Origin: Sedimentisphaerales bacterium
GTDB lineage: Bacteria > Planctomycetota > Phycisphaerae > Sedimentisphaerales > Anaerobacaceae
Assembly: GCA_030611315.1 (NCBI GenBank)
Contig: JAUWPZ010000029.1
Span: 1-32,966, forward strand
Direction of reading: 5' to 3'
DNA: 32,966 bases
Shown here piece by piece: positions 1 to 6,297 of the stretch. The notes beneath the pieces are model-generated. The model had not been told where the DNA came from, searched no databases, and saw only the letters and a list, made by a program, of their open reading frames with translations. A program made the translations under genes and the position numbers. How positions within the stretch are numbered: the first letter of the stretch is position 1; each line of letters begins with the position of its first letter.

Positions 1-98
<98 letters not shown>

Positions 99-311
99 AA
101 GGCAAACGTTAAAAGTGAAAAGGCAAAAGATAACGTGAAGCGTGAAGTGAAACATGTCTTGAGCGTAGTCGAAGAATGACAAATCAAAGTTTGAAAAATT
201 AAAGAACGACAATTTTGCATTTTGAAATGTGGTTTTGATATTTACATTTTGATATTTGAATTTTGTCGAGATATGCTTCACGAGACACGAGATACGAAGT
301 AGGAGTTTGCA
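99..311. other. Intergenic, low-complexity region upstream of atpB
   Basis: No gene is supported here. The stretch is AT-rich and made of near-repeated short phrases: aaaagtgaaaaggcaaaag around 113-131, gtcttgagcgtagtcgaag around 154-172, and a run of 'ttttgatatt' variants around 232-262. The segment cgagacacgagatacgaa (281-298) is nearly the reverse complement of ttcgtatctcgtatctcg at 5721-5738. A ribosome-binding site aggag (301-305) precedes atpB. No convincing promoter was found. Confidence 0.6.
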
Positions 312-1715
312 ATGCCGTCTATAAGAGAATATCAAACAGTTACGAATATTTCCGGTCCGTTAATGCTGGTCGAGATGGTCGATGAGGCCAAGTACGGGCA
401 CATTGTCGATATTGAATTAGGCGACGGCTCGATTCGTCACGGCCAGATTCTGCAGGTCGAGAACGACAAGGTCCTCGTACAGGTCTTCGAGGGCACACGC
501 GGTATCGACGTCGAAAGGAGCACCGTCCGGTTCTTAGCCAAGCCCCTGGAATTGGCGGTCTCGCCGGACATCCTCGGCAGGGTTTTCAACGGCCTCGGTG
601 AGCCGAAAGACGACGGCCCCGCTATCATCCCGGTTAAAAGGCTGGATATTAACGGCCGGCCCATTAATCCGTTTGCCCGGGATTATCCGAACGAGTTTAT
701 CCAGACCGGCATATCGACAATCGACGGGCTCAATCCGCTCGTGCGAGGCCAGAAGCTGCCCATTTTCTCCGGCGCGGGCCTGCCGCACGATGAGATTACC
801 GCACAATTCGCACGCCAGGCGACCGTCCTCGGCAAGGGGGAAGATTTTGCCGTTGTCTTTGCGGCGATGGGAATCACGTTCGAGGCGGCGCAGTTCTTTA
901 TCGACGACCTGCATAATACGGGCGCCATTGAACGTGCGGTCATGTTCGTTAATCTCGCAAACGACCCGGCCATCGAGCGCATCGCGACGCCGCGCTTCGC
1001 GCTTACGGCGGCTGAGTACTTAGCCTTTGAGCTGGATATGCACGTTCTGGCCATCCTCAATGATATGACCAACTACTGTGAGGCGCTGCGTGAGATAAGT
1101 GCAGCAAGGAAGGAAGTGCCCGGCCGACGCGGGTACCCGGGATATCTCTATACCGACCTGGCGACCGTTTACGAAAGGGCCGGACGAATCAAAGGCAAAA
1201 AAGGCTCGATTACGATGGTGCCGGTACTGACGATGCCCGAGGACGACAAGACCCATCCGGTGCCGGACCTGACCGGCTATATTACCGAGGGCCAGGTGAT
1301 TCTCTCTCGCCCGCTACACAGAAAGGGCATCTCGCCGCCGGTTGATGTTCTGCCGAGCCTGTCTCGTCTCAAGGACAAGGGCATCGGCGAAGGCAAGACA
1401 CGCGAGGACCACGCCGACCTTTACAACCAGCTCTACGCCGCCTACGCCCGCGGCAAGGAATGCCAGGAACTGGCGACCATTATGGGCGAGGCCGCTCTGT
1501 CGAAAGAAGACAAAAAGTATATGGAATTCGCCGATAAATTCGAGGAAAGATACATCTCGCAGGACTATTACGAGAACCGCACGGTCGAAACGACCCTCGA
1601 CCTCGGCTGGGAGCTGCTCAGTATGTTCGAGAACGCCGAGCTAAAGCGTATAGACGTCAAGCTGATTGAAAAGTATATGCCGCGCTTTCGTGAAACGAAA
1701 GCGGGCAGTAAATGA
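312..1715 (+). CDS. atpB: V/A-type ATP synthase subunit B
   Basis: Non-catalytic regulatory B subunit of the archaeal/vacuolar-type ATPase head (A3B3), cytoplasmic face of the membrane. At 467 aa it has the usual length. The N-terminal beta-barrel (about 1-75, ITNISGP-like start) leads into the nucleotide-binding domain. The P-loop position reads [12 protein letters not shown] (about 150-161), the family's degenerate form without the Walker A lysine, which separates B from catalytic [15 protein letters not shown] and TGYITEGQ are further family blocks. The ATG at 312 follows aggag with about 6 nt spacing. Subunit D follows 459 nt downstream, with an unrelated four-helix-bundle gene between them. 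Subunit A is not in the window. Identification is firm; the symbol follows V-type naming (also ntpB). Confidence 0.96.
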   Translation: MPSIREYQTVTNISGPLMLVEMVDEAKYGHIVDIELGDGSIRHGQILQVENDKVLVQVFEGTRGIDVERSTVRFLAKPLELAVSPDILGRVFNGLGEPKDDGPAIIPVKRLDINGRPINPFARDYPNEFIQTGISTIDGLNPLVRGQKLPIFSGAGLPHDEITAQFARQATVLGKGEDFAVVFAAMGITFEAAQFFIDDLHNTGAIERAVMFVNLANDPAIERIATPRFALTAAEYLAFELDMHVLAILNDMTNYCEALREISAARKEVPGRRGYPGYLYTDLATVYERAGRIKGKKGSITMVPVLTMPEDDKTHPVPDLTGYITEGQVILSRPLHRKGISPPVDVLPSLSRLKDKGIGEGKTREDHADLYNQLYAAYARGKECQELATIMGEAALSKEDKKYMEFADKFEERYISQDYYENRTVETTLDLGWELLSMFENAELKRIDVKLIEKYMPRFRETKAGSK

Positions 1716-1751
1716 GTGAATGGGTGAATGAGTGGATGAGTAAAAGAGTGA
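1713..1751. repeat. Left low-complexity flank of the four-helix-bundle cassette
   Basis: Starting exactly at the TGA stop of atpB, the DNA is a run of imperfect 8-9-nt units such as gagtgaatg, ggtgaatg and gagtggatg. The run goes through the start codon of the next gene (gaATGagtg). A similar run follows that gene's stop codon at 2109. Paired flanks suggest the gene and its repeats arrived, or spread, as one unit. Confidence 0.75.
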
Positions 1752-2111
1752 ATGAGTGCTGTGAAGACACATAAAGACTTGGACATTTGGAAACGTGGGA
1801 TTGGCTTTGTAGAGCAAATCTACAAGGCCACACGTGATTTCCCGAAAACAGAGGTGTATGGTCTATCTTCACAGATGCGCAGGGCATCCGTTTCTTATCC
1901 GAGCAATATTGCCGAAGGTGCAGCCAGATCTTCCAAGAAAGAGTTTATTCAGTTTCTATACATTGCGTTAGGCTCATTATCTGAGGTAGAGACCCAGGTC
2001 GTGATTGCTGAGAAACTAAAATATCTGCAAACTGACGTGCTGCTTGAAGAAATCGAAGCGCTGAGGAGAATGACTCTCAATTTTATCAAGTATCTTAAAT
2101 CCGAGAGGTGA
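1752..2111 (+). CDS. Four helix bundle protein (S23/IVS family)
   Basis: A 119-aa protein of the four-helix-bundle family first found in intervening sequences of 23S rRNA genes (Pfam 23S_rRNA_IVP type). Diagnostic blocks are DLDIWKRGIGFVEQIYKAT (about 9-27), YGLSSQMRRASVSYPSNIAE (about 36-55) and EFIQFLYIALGSLSEVETQ (about 64-82). The molecular role of the family is not established. The gene sits between ATPase subunits B and D in the same direction and is flanked by matching low-complexity repeats. Its start codon lies inside the left repeat and no clear Shine-Dalgarno is seen. It is not part of the ATPase; it looks like a passenger that leaves the operon readable. Confidence 0.93.
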   Translation: MSAVKTHKDLDIWKRGIGFVEQIYKATRDFPKTEVYGLSSQMRRASVSYPSNIAEGAARSSKKEFIQFLYIALGSLSEVETQVVIAEKLKYLQTDVLLEEIEALRRMTLNFIKYLKSER

Positions 2112-2170
2112 ATGAGTAAATGAGAGAATGGGTGAACGCATCCACGCATCAACTCATCTACGCATAAACG
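2109..2170. repeat. Right low-complexity flank of the four-helix-bundle cassette
   Basis: After the TGA of the four-helix-bundle gene the sequence reads as gaatgagtaaatgag and gaatgggtgaa units, then changes to acgcatc/ctacgcat units up to the atpD start. The first part matches the repeat on the left flank (1713-1751). No inverted repeats or transposase were found. Confidence 0.7.
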
Positions 2171-2174
2171 AATT

Positions 2175-2792
2175 ATGCTTGCTAATGTAAATGCGACAAG
2201 AATGGAGCTGTTACGGCTGCGGAAGCGCGTTGCGCTTGCCAGCCGCGGGCACAGACTTCTCAGCGAGAAGCGGGATGAGATATCCCGCCGATTGATTAAG
2301 ATTGCCCGGCAAATCCAGCCTTTAAGAGAGCGTGTTGAAAAGGAGCTGCTGGAGACGTGCCGAAGGTTTATGCTGGCCCGCGCGACGATGGAACCGGAAC
2401 ATACTAAAGCCGCTCTCGAGGTCCCCACTAAGAAATTCAGCCTGGCTATTACTTTCGCCAGTGTAATGAACGTGAAGGTCCCGCAGTTGACCAAGGAGAT
2501 AGCGGGCGAGATTATATGCTACGGCTTTGCGACGACCTCCGGCGAGATGGACGCCGCGCTGCTGGCGCTTGAGCGTGCATTAGACAGCTTGATAGAACTG
2601 GCTGAGAAGGAAAAGCAGGCGAGACTTCTGGCCACCGAATTACAAATGACCCGGCGGAGGGTCAACGTACTCGAACACGTCGTCATCCCGGAACTGCACG
2701 AGACTATCAGGTTCATCTTCGATAAATTAGCCGAAGCCGAACGAGACAATACCTCGCGGCTGATGAAGATCACGGACATAATTCGGGCTTAA
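2175..2792 (+). CDS. atpD: V/A-type ATP synthase subunit D
   Basis: Central rotor-stalk subunit of the V/A-type ATPase; its long antiparallel coiled coil turns inside the A3B3 head. At 205 aa it has normal length. The N-terminal block ANVNATRMELLRLRKRVALA (3-22) and the C-terminal block RRRVNVLEHVVIPEL (about 160-174) are typical of the family. No good Shine-Dalgarno precedes the ATG, where repeat DNA lies upstream, so translation may have been altered by the upstream insertion. Its last 30 codons are repeated at 3942-4031 with almost only synonymous changes. The gene's present 3' end may therefore be a replacement brought in by the downstream insert. The gene itself is intact. Confidence 0.95.
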   Translation: MLANVNATRMELLRLRKRVALASRGHRLLSEKRDEISRRLIKIARQIQPLRERVEKELLETCRRFMLARATMEPEHTKAALEVPTKKFSLAITFASVMNVKVPQLTKEIAGEIICYGFATTSGEMDAALLALERALDSLIELAEKEKQARLLATELQMTRRRVNVLEHVVIPELHETIRFIFDKLAEAERDNTSRLMKITDIIRA

Positions 2793-2894
2793 TTCAAAGA
2801 CCGAATTTCAGGTTAATTTATCTCAAACTTACAAAAATACAGCAATTTGTGGAAATCTACTTGCTTTTTTCTAAAATAATCGCAAAATATTACA

Positions 2895-2931
2895 TATAAC
2901 TATAATGTGATTTATTTTTGGGGACACAAAA
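2895..2931 (+). promoter_or_regulatory. Possible -10 box of the nuclease gene
   Basis: A perfect TATAAT lies at 2901-2906 in very AT-rich DNA, 26 nt before the ATG of the nuclease gene. No acceptable -35 is found at 16-18 nt. A purine-rich ggggac (2920-2925) could serve as a weak ribosome-binding site. It suggests the insert is transcribed from its own signals rather than only by read-through from the ATPase operon. Confidence 0.35.
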
Positions 2932-3207
2932 ATGGCAAAGAGAAAGGAAACTGTAACAAGGGTAATCGATGGCGATACTTTTTTAACCAAATCGCGAAAG
3001 AGATCGGTAAGATTAGCCAATGTTAACGCTCCTGAAAAGGGAAGAAGAGGAGGGAGTAAGGCTACTCAGCAGTTAAAAAAACTCATCCAGGGAAAACAAG
3101 TTGAGGTTAATACTGTAGCACGTGATGCTTTCGGCCGAGCTGTTGCAAACGTGAAAGTCGGCAAGAAATCTGTAAATAGAGCAATGACGAAAAAGCTCAA
3201 GAAGTGA
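2932..3207 (+). CDS. Small staphylococcal-nuclease-like (SNase) protein
   Basis: A 91-aa protein matching the SNase/thermonuclease core (OB-fold, calcium-dependent phosphodiesterase family). Recognisable parts are VIDGDTF (11-17; Asp13 and Asp15), VRLANVNAPE (26-35; Arg27 and Glu35, matching Arg35 and Glu43 of the staphylococcal enzyme) and DAFGRAVANV (65-74; Arg69, matching Arg87). The metal-ligand Asp of the usual VDTPE/VDAPE block is Asn32 here. It is shorter than typical SNases: the C-terminal helices are reduced, and there is no signal peptide, so it would act in the cytoplasm. It lies with the HEPN gene inside the DNA bounded by the two atpD 3' ends and is more AT-rich than atpD. The fold is likely; activity is uncertain. 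Confidence 0.8.
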   Translation: MAKRKETVTRVIDGDTFLTKSRKRSVRLANVNAPEKGRRGGSKATQQLKKLIQGKQVEVNTVARDAFGRAVANVKVGKKSVNRAMTKKLKK

Positions 3208-3220
3208 GTTTGCTTTTAGC

Positions 3221-3250
3221 TTGTAAAATTGCGATTTTTACCATTATAAT
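3221..3250 (+). promoter_or_regulatory. Candidate promoter for the HEPN gene
   Basis: TTGTAA (3221-3226, 4 of 6 to consensus) and a perfect TATAAT (3245-3250) are separated by 18 nt. The start codon of the HEPN gene lies 20-23 nt further on. This would give the gene its own transcript just after the nuclease gene. Confidence 0.45.
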
Positions 3251-3270
3251 ATAGGCGAGATCTGGAAAGT

Positions 3271-3909
3271 GTGATGCGAAAATATTCCATCGAACTCAAA
3301 TTTGAGAATTTCTTCAGTCGAATTAATTGGTATACAAACCTGTTGGTTAAGGTAACAGAAGCAGAATCACTTACACTCGAAGCGGAAGAAAAGAAAGAGA
3401 TTTTTGAGGCTTTTGTTCTCAAAATTTATGGGCTATGGGAGTCATTTGTAGAGGAAATACTGGTTGATTGCTTAAGTCGTGACACTTCACAGTATGCAAA
3501 ACAAAGAAATACAAGTTTGCCCAAACACTTATCCAGGAAAGTATGCAGTTGTCTTCTCTCGGGTTTAAGTTTTTTCGACTTTCGGGACGTGTCTGATCTT
3601 AAAGGCAAGGCAAAAAGCATATTAGTATCTCATCACAATCCATTTCAAGAAATATCAGCAGATCATGCAAGGAAGATTGACGAATTTCGCATTATGAGGA
3701 ACTATATAGCCCACCGTAGCGACGCAGCAAGACAGCGTCTCAAGCGTATGTACAGTAATAGATATAGGATAGCAAGATTCCGTGAGCCTGGGGATTTTCT
3801 CTTGAGTAAAATTACTCATGGGCCTCTGAGTGGGGAAGTTCGATTTGCAGGTTTTATCGATTCGTTTATTAAAGCTGTGAATGAGATGGCTAAAGCGATC
3901 GGTGCGTAA
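3271..3909 (+). CDS. HEPN-domain protein (MAE_28990/RiboL-PSP-HEPN-like)
   Basis: A 212-aa all-helical protein. The motif RNYIAH (143-148) is the R-x4-H signature of HEPN domains, many of which are RNases in toxin-antitoxin, abortive-infection and CRISPR-linked systems. The upstream helix IYGLWESFVEEILVDCL (about 52-68) fits the stand-alone HEPN group found in MAE_28990- or RiboL-PSP-type proteins. I assign the group from memory of the pattern, not from a search. GTG at 3271 or ATG at 3274 could start it; aggcgag at 3253-3259 favours the ATG. It follows the nuclease gene by 63 nt in the same direction, within the insert between the two atpD 3' ends. A host-defence or toxin role is an inference; no antitoxin partner is evident apart from possibly the nuclease-like protein. 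Confidence 0.7.
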   Translation: MMRKYSIELKFENFFSRINWYTNLLVKVTEAESLTLEAEEKKEIFEAFVLKIYGLWESFVEEILVDCLSRDTSQYAKQRNTSLPKHLSRKVCSCLLSGLSFFDFRDVSDLKGKAKSILVSHHNPFQEISADHARKIDEFRIMRNYIAHRSDAARQRLKRMYSNRYRIARFREPGDFLLSKITHGPLSGEVRFAGFIDSFIKAVNEMAKAIGA

Positions 3910-3941
3910 AAGCTATTTTTGTCAATTTGCTGGGATAGTAG

Positions 3942-4031
3942 GCTATAAGATTTATCTTTGATAAATTAGCCGAAGCCGAACGCGACAACACCTCACGACT
4001 GATGAAAATAACGGACATTATACGAGCGTAG
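3942..4031 (+). pseudogene. Displaced second copy of the atpD 3' end
   Basis: This 90-nt segment reads, in frame and ending in TAG, as the last 29 residues of subunit D (…RFIFDKLAEAERDNTSRLMK… and onward to DIIRA). Compared with 2703-2792, 28 consecutive codons encode identical amino acids while 14 of them differ at the third position. Only the first codon (Thr versus Ala) changes the protein. Homology stops abruptly on the 5' side, where two in-frame TAG triplets occur, so it is not an expressed gene. The pattern means both copies evolved as functional gene ends in different lineages before being brought together. It marks the right boundary of a 1239-bp insertion unit. Confidence 0.9.
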
Positions 4032-4180
4032 CTCGTATGTAGTATTGCGTATTGCGTCGTGCGTCGTGCGGGTTGCAACGAAGGCACAGAGGCACAAAGG
4101 GGCAGAGGGGAGCAGGGAACCGGGAAATCAGGAGCAAGGTTACCAGAAGAGCAGGGGATTAGCGAATTAGTGAATTATTA
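4032..4180. repeat. Low-complexity intergenic phrases
   Basis: Short, imperfect direct repeats: tattgcgtattgcg, then cgtcgtgcgtcgtgcg (about 4042-4070), then the phrase ggcacagaggcacaaagg (4083-4100), and gcgaattagtgaatta (4162-4177). The same style of DNA, with related wording, occurs at 5680-5790 (cacaaaggctcaaagac, ccacagagaatgcagag). No gene is supported. Confidence 0.6.
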
Positions 4181-4441
4181 TTATGGTATTGTAAAGGGCA
4201 AAATTTCTAAAAATTGAAGTATGAATATTATTATAAGGTACACAGCAAAAATTATTGTCATAATCTGAACATGCCGATTTTTTAACCAAATTTTAGAACC
4301 AATTTTCTCTGGATATTCTTGAAACTTTGATTTAGAACGATGTCGCATTCCTCCATCATATTGCTTTACAACTAAAACAAGAAAGGCAAATATTACAAGT
4401 ACAATCCACTTATTGGTAATAATGTTTACAATGTGTTTCAC
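4181..4441 (-). CDS. Hypothetical small membrane protein, two TM segments
   Basis: An 86-aa reading frame with two clear hydrophobic helices, WIVLVIFAFLVLVV (about 12-25) and IMTIIFAVYLIIIFILQFL (about 60-78). A basic stretch separates them (RHRSKSKF). The protein would be a hairpin in the inner membrane. It must start at GTG 4441, because a stop lies a few codons upstream and no ATG is available; no convincing Shine-Dalgarno is seen. I do not recognise a family. It lies alone between repeat blocks. The hydrophobic pattern is more regular than chance AT-rich DNA would usually give, but the gene remains uncertain. Confidence 0.4.
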   Translation of the reverse strand: MKHIVNIITNKWIVLVIFAFLVLVVKQYDGGMRHRSKSKFQEYPEKIGSKIWLKNRHVQIMTIIFAVYLIIIFILQFLEILPFTIP

Positions 4442-4540
4442 AGCACCATCTTTCGGCCTTTATTAAGTCCTGAGTTCCCTTTCGTTATATCCTGCCGTCT
4501 TTTTCAAATAATACCGTGTTGTGTTGTTGGGGGCAAGAAG

Positions 4541-4635
4541 GAAAGTAAAAAGGCAAAAGGCAAAGTGCAAAACCATAGTTTAAAATTTAAAAGTGAGATT
4601 GCCACGGCCTGCTTCGCGGGCCTCGCAATGACAAT
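4541..4635. repeat. Dispersed-type intergenic repeat with hairpin
   Basis: The first part (4541-4566, gaaagtaaaaaggcaaaagg) repeats the wording of 113-131. The second part (about 4592-4632) has arms gattgcc and ctcgcaatg around gcctgcttcgcgggc. It resembles the 'gattgcc…cgcaatgac' palindromic repeats scattered in many bacterial genomes, a comparison made from memory. It sits directly downstream of the convergent end of the HNH-AP2 gene. Confidence 0.5.
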
Positions 4636-5253
4636 TCAAAAGCGATAAATTGATGTGCGTTTGCGTTTTGGAGGTTTCGGGAAGTTGAGAGCAGCAAAAT
4701 CGCCGTGGTATTTTTTAGCGGCTTTGTCGTATGCCTTTGCGGCGGTGGTTTCGTCTTCGAAGTAGCCGAGGGGATATTTTATTCCGTCGGCGTGGATTTT
4801 GGCGCACCATTTCTTTTCCCGGCTGTACCATGAGACGCCTTTATATTTCGAGGAGCCGGGCCTTCTGGTTCTTCGGGAGTGTCGGCTGTTCTGTGTGCGG
4901 GTGGCGAGGCGGAGGTTGGCCTTGCGGTTGTCGAGGCCGTTGTAGTTAATATGGTCGATGAGCATTCCGACGGGATGGTTCATTATCTGGCGGTGCATGT
5001 AAACATTTTGGATTTTTCTTTTTTCGCGGCGAGAGGCGTTTCTCTTGGCGTAAAAAGTGGTGGCGAATTTTGTGGCGTGCCAGTTGTATTTTACCAGACG
5101 GGGATAATCTTCGGGGTCAACGATGGCGAATTTGCCTCGCGAGAGGGGTATGCGGCGAAAGGGGTAGCCGAAGCGAATCCGCCGATACAGGAGCAGGATA
5201 AAGACAGCCGCCTTTTCGAGCCAGTTCGGGATTTTGACAATAATTTCAGCCAC
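4636..5253 (-). CDS. HNH endonuclease with AP2 DNA-binding domain
   Basis: A 205-aa homing-endonuclease-like protein. The HNH part runs about 86-120: MHRQIM (His87), IDHINYNGLDNRKANLR (Asp100, His101, Asn109, Asn113). An AP2 domain follows at about 135-191 (SSKYKGVSWYSREKKW, LGYFEDETTAAKAYDKAAKK, ALNFP). The region 32-60 (RRIPLSRGKFAIVDPEDY) is the usual N-terminal part of these proteins. Such HNH-AP2 proteins cut DNA at a site recognised by AP2 and often move as free-standing homing genes. The GTG at 5253 is the only available start near the 5' end; it lies in a repeat phrase (tccgtgaaaattcGTGg), so residues 1-31 may be an added or mis-called segment. No intron or intein is evident next to it. 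Confidence 0.88.
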   Translation of the reverse strand: MAEIIVKIPNWLEKAAVFILLLYRRIRFGYPFRRIPLSRGKFAIVDPEDYPRLVKYNWHATKFATTFYAKRNASRREKRKIQNVYMHRQIMNHPVGMLIDHINYNGLDNRKANLRLATRTQNSRHSRRTRRPGSSKYKGVSWYSREKKWCAKIHADGIKYPLGYFEDETTAAKAYDKAAKKYHGDFAALNFPKPPKRKRTSIYRF

Positions 5254-5852
5254 GAATTTTCACGGATTTACACAGTAATTGATTAACCGCAGAGATCGCT
5301 GAGACCGCGGAGATTTCAGTCGGCCTGGCGTTCTCGTCAGAGTTTGCTATTACAAGCGAGCTTTTTCGCAAACATCTGCCTTCGACCGCAAGACCAATTC
5401 CATTGGCCTTTCTTATAAGCTGACTGAGAATCTCGGTCTCATCGCCCCTCTTTTCATATATCTTTTTCCTTTTTGTTTTTGCCGAAGGCCAAAAAAAACG
5501 GCCTTCTATAATTGGCTGAACTTGCACGTTTGATGCGAAAATTGAGGGATTTTTAAGGCGGTGATTTTCCGTAAGTGCTTATGTGGAAATGAATAAAAAA
5601 AAAATCAAATTTGGTGATTTTTACTTCTAACTACCCGCAGTTTTGATTGATTGGGCTACCCAGATTAACAGCCACAAAGGCTCAAAGACACTAAGAAATA
5701 AAGGGGTAGAGGGGCAGGGTTTCGTATCTCGTATCTCGAGGAAAAGACATAAAGAACAAGCCACAGAGAATGCAGAGAAGTGATAAATAAAATTGTCATT
5801 CCTGCGGAAGCGCCGAATCCATAAACTATACGCTATACGCTGTACGCTAACT
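5254..5852. other. Gene-free, repeat-rich intergenic region
   Basis: No gene can be supported. The stretch holds ccgcagagatcgctgagaccg (first 20 nt, 5287-5306) and similar phrases, cacaaaggctcaaagacac (5672-5690), ttcgtatctcgtatctcg (5721-5738), gtcattcctgcggaag (5794-5809; wording shared with 8140-8155) and tatacgctatacgctgtacgct (5827-5848, imperfect 7-nt units). A minus-strand open frame at 5246-5527 is made largely of such phrases and does not look like a protein. Confidence 0.6.
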
Positions 5853-5972
5853 TTAGCCTTTCTTCATCAGGGTATCATACTCGGTCTCGAACCGGAGCTT
5901 GTGTTTGACTTCTTCCTCCGCCAGGGCCAGAAGCACTTCTTTCGATTCTTCATCGTGTTCAACTTTAGCCAT
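5853..5972 (-). CDS. 39-aa ferritin-like/rubrerythrin C-terminal-like small ORF
   Basis: This short frame encodes 39 residues starting MAKVEHDEES and ending TLMKKG. The middle, ALAEEEVKHKLRFETEYD (16-33), strongly resembles the last helix of ferritin-like/rubrerythrin domains, with the iron-ligand pattern E-x-x-H (Glu21, His24). A good Shine-Dalgarno (aaaggga, 5978-5984 on the plus strand) lies about 6 nt before the ATG. No ferritin-like coding sequence continues upstream. It is either a small expressed protein or a remnant of a larger diiron protein that kept start-like signals. A whole ferritin-like domain needs four helices, so alone it could bind metal only as an oligomer. Recognition is by eye only. 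Confidence 0.5.
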   Translation of the reverse strand: MAKVEHDEESKEVLLALAEEEVKHKLRFETEYDTLMKKG

Positions 5973-6297
5973 AGTTTATTTCCCTTTACAATTGGGGATT
6001 CATAAACAAAATTAATCTGCCGAGCGCATCCGGCAAAAGCTGCCGACTACATTTTATACCCTTAAGGGTAATAAATTCCCGCGATTAGGATTGTAAATTA
6101 TTGTTTTAAGGTTACTACCTGTGGCACAAGTTGCCCGCGAACAAACGAGAAATTTCAATCGTGAGCACTATATCTGCATAGCAAACCAATCAAAAGCCAT
6201 TTCAGAATGTCCAGAATTCTGGTTCTCCTTGTCCTGCCGGGCAGCTCGAATATCGCCGCCTCTGCCGTCTGAAGCCGAAAGGTCTCAGATAGGCGGC
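5973..6297. other. Intergenic region with a perfect 14-bp palindrome
   Basis: No gene is supported. tacccttaagggta at 6057-6070 is a perfect 14-bp palindrome in AT-rich DNA and could be an operator. An imperfect inverted repeat, gccgcctctg with caga-ta-ggcggc (about 6255-6297), lies at the end of the minus-strand sugar-isomerase-like gene. It could act in termination, but there is no T-run. Confidence 0.4.

Noticed and set aside
3942-4031. Considered as the 5' part of a new gene or a site-specific attachment site only.
   Set aside because: Codon-by-codon match with synonymous changes shows that it is a displaced atpD end; it is far longer than a usual attachment core and not identical to the other copy.
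5246-5527. A 93-residue open frame on the minus strand.
   Set aside because: Its end is made of repeat phrases (reading as AISAVSAIS-like peptide), it overlaps the start of the HNH-AP2 gene, and no domain, signal or ribosome-binding site supports it.
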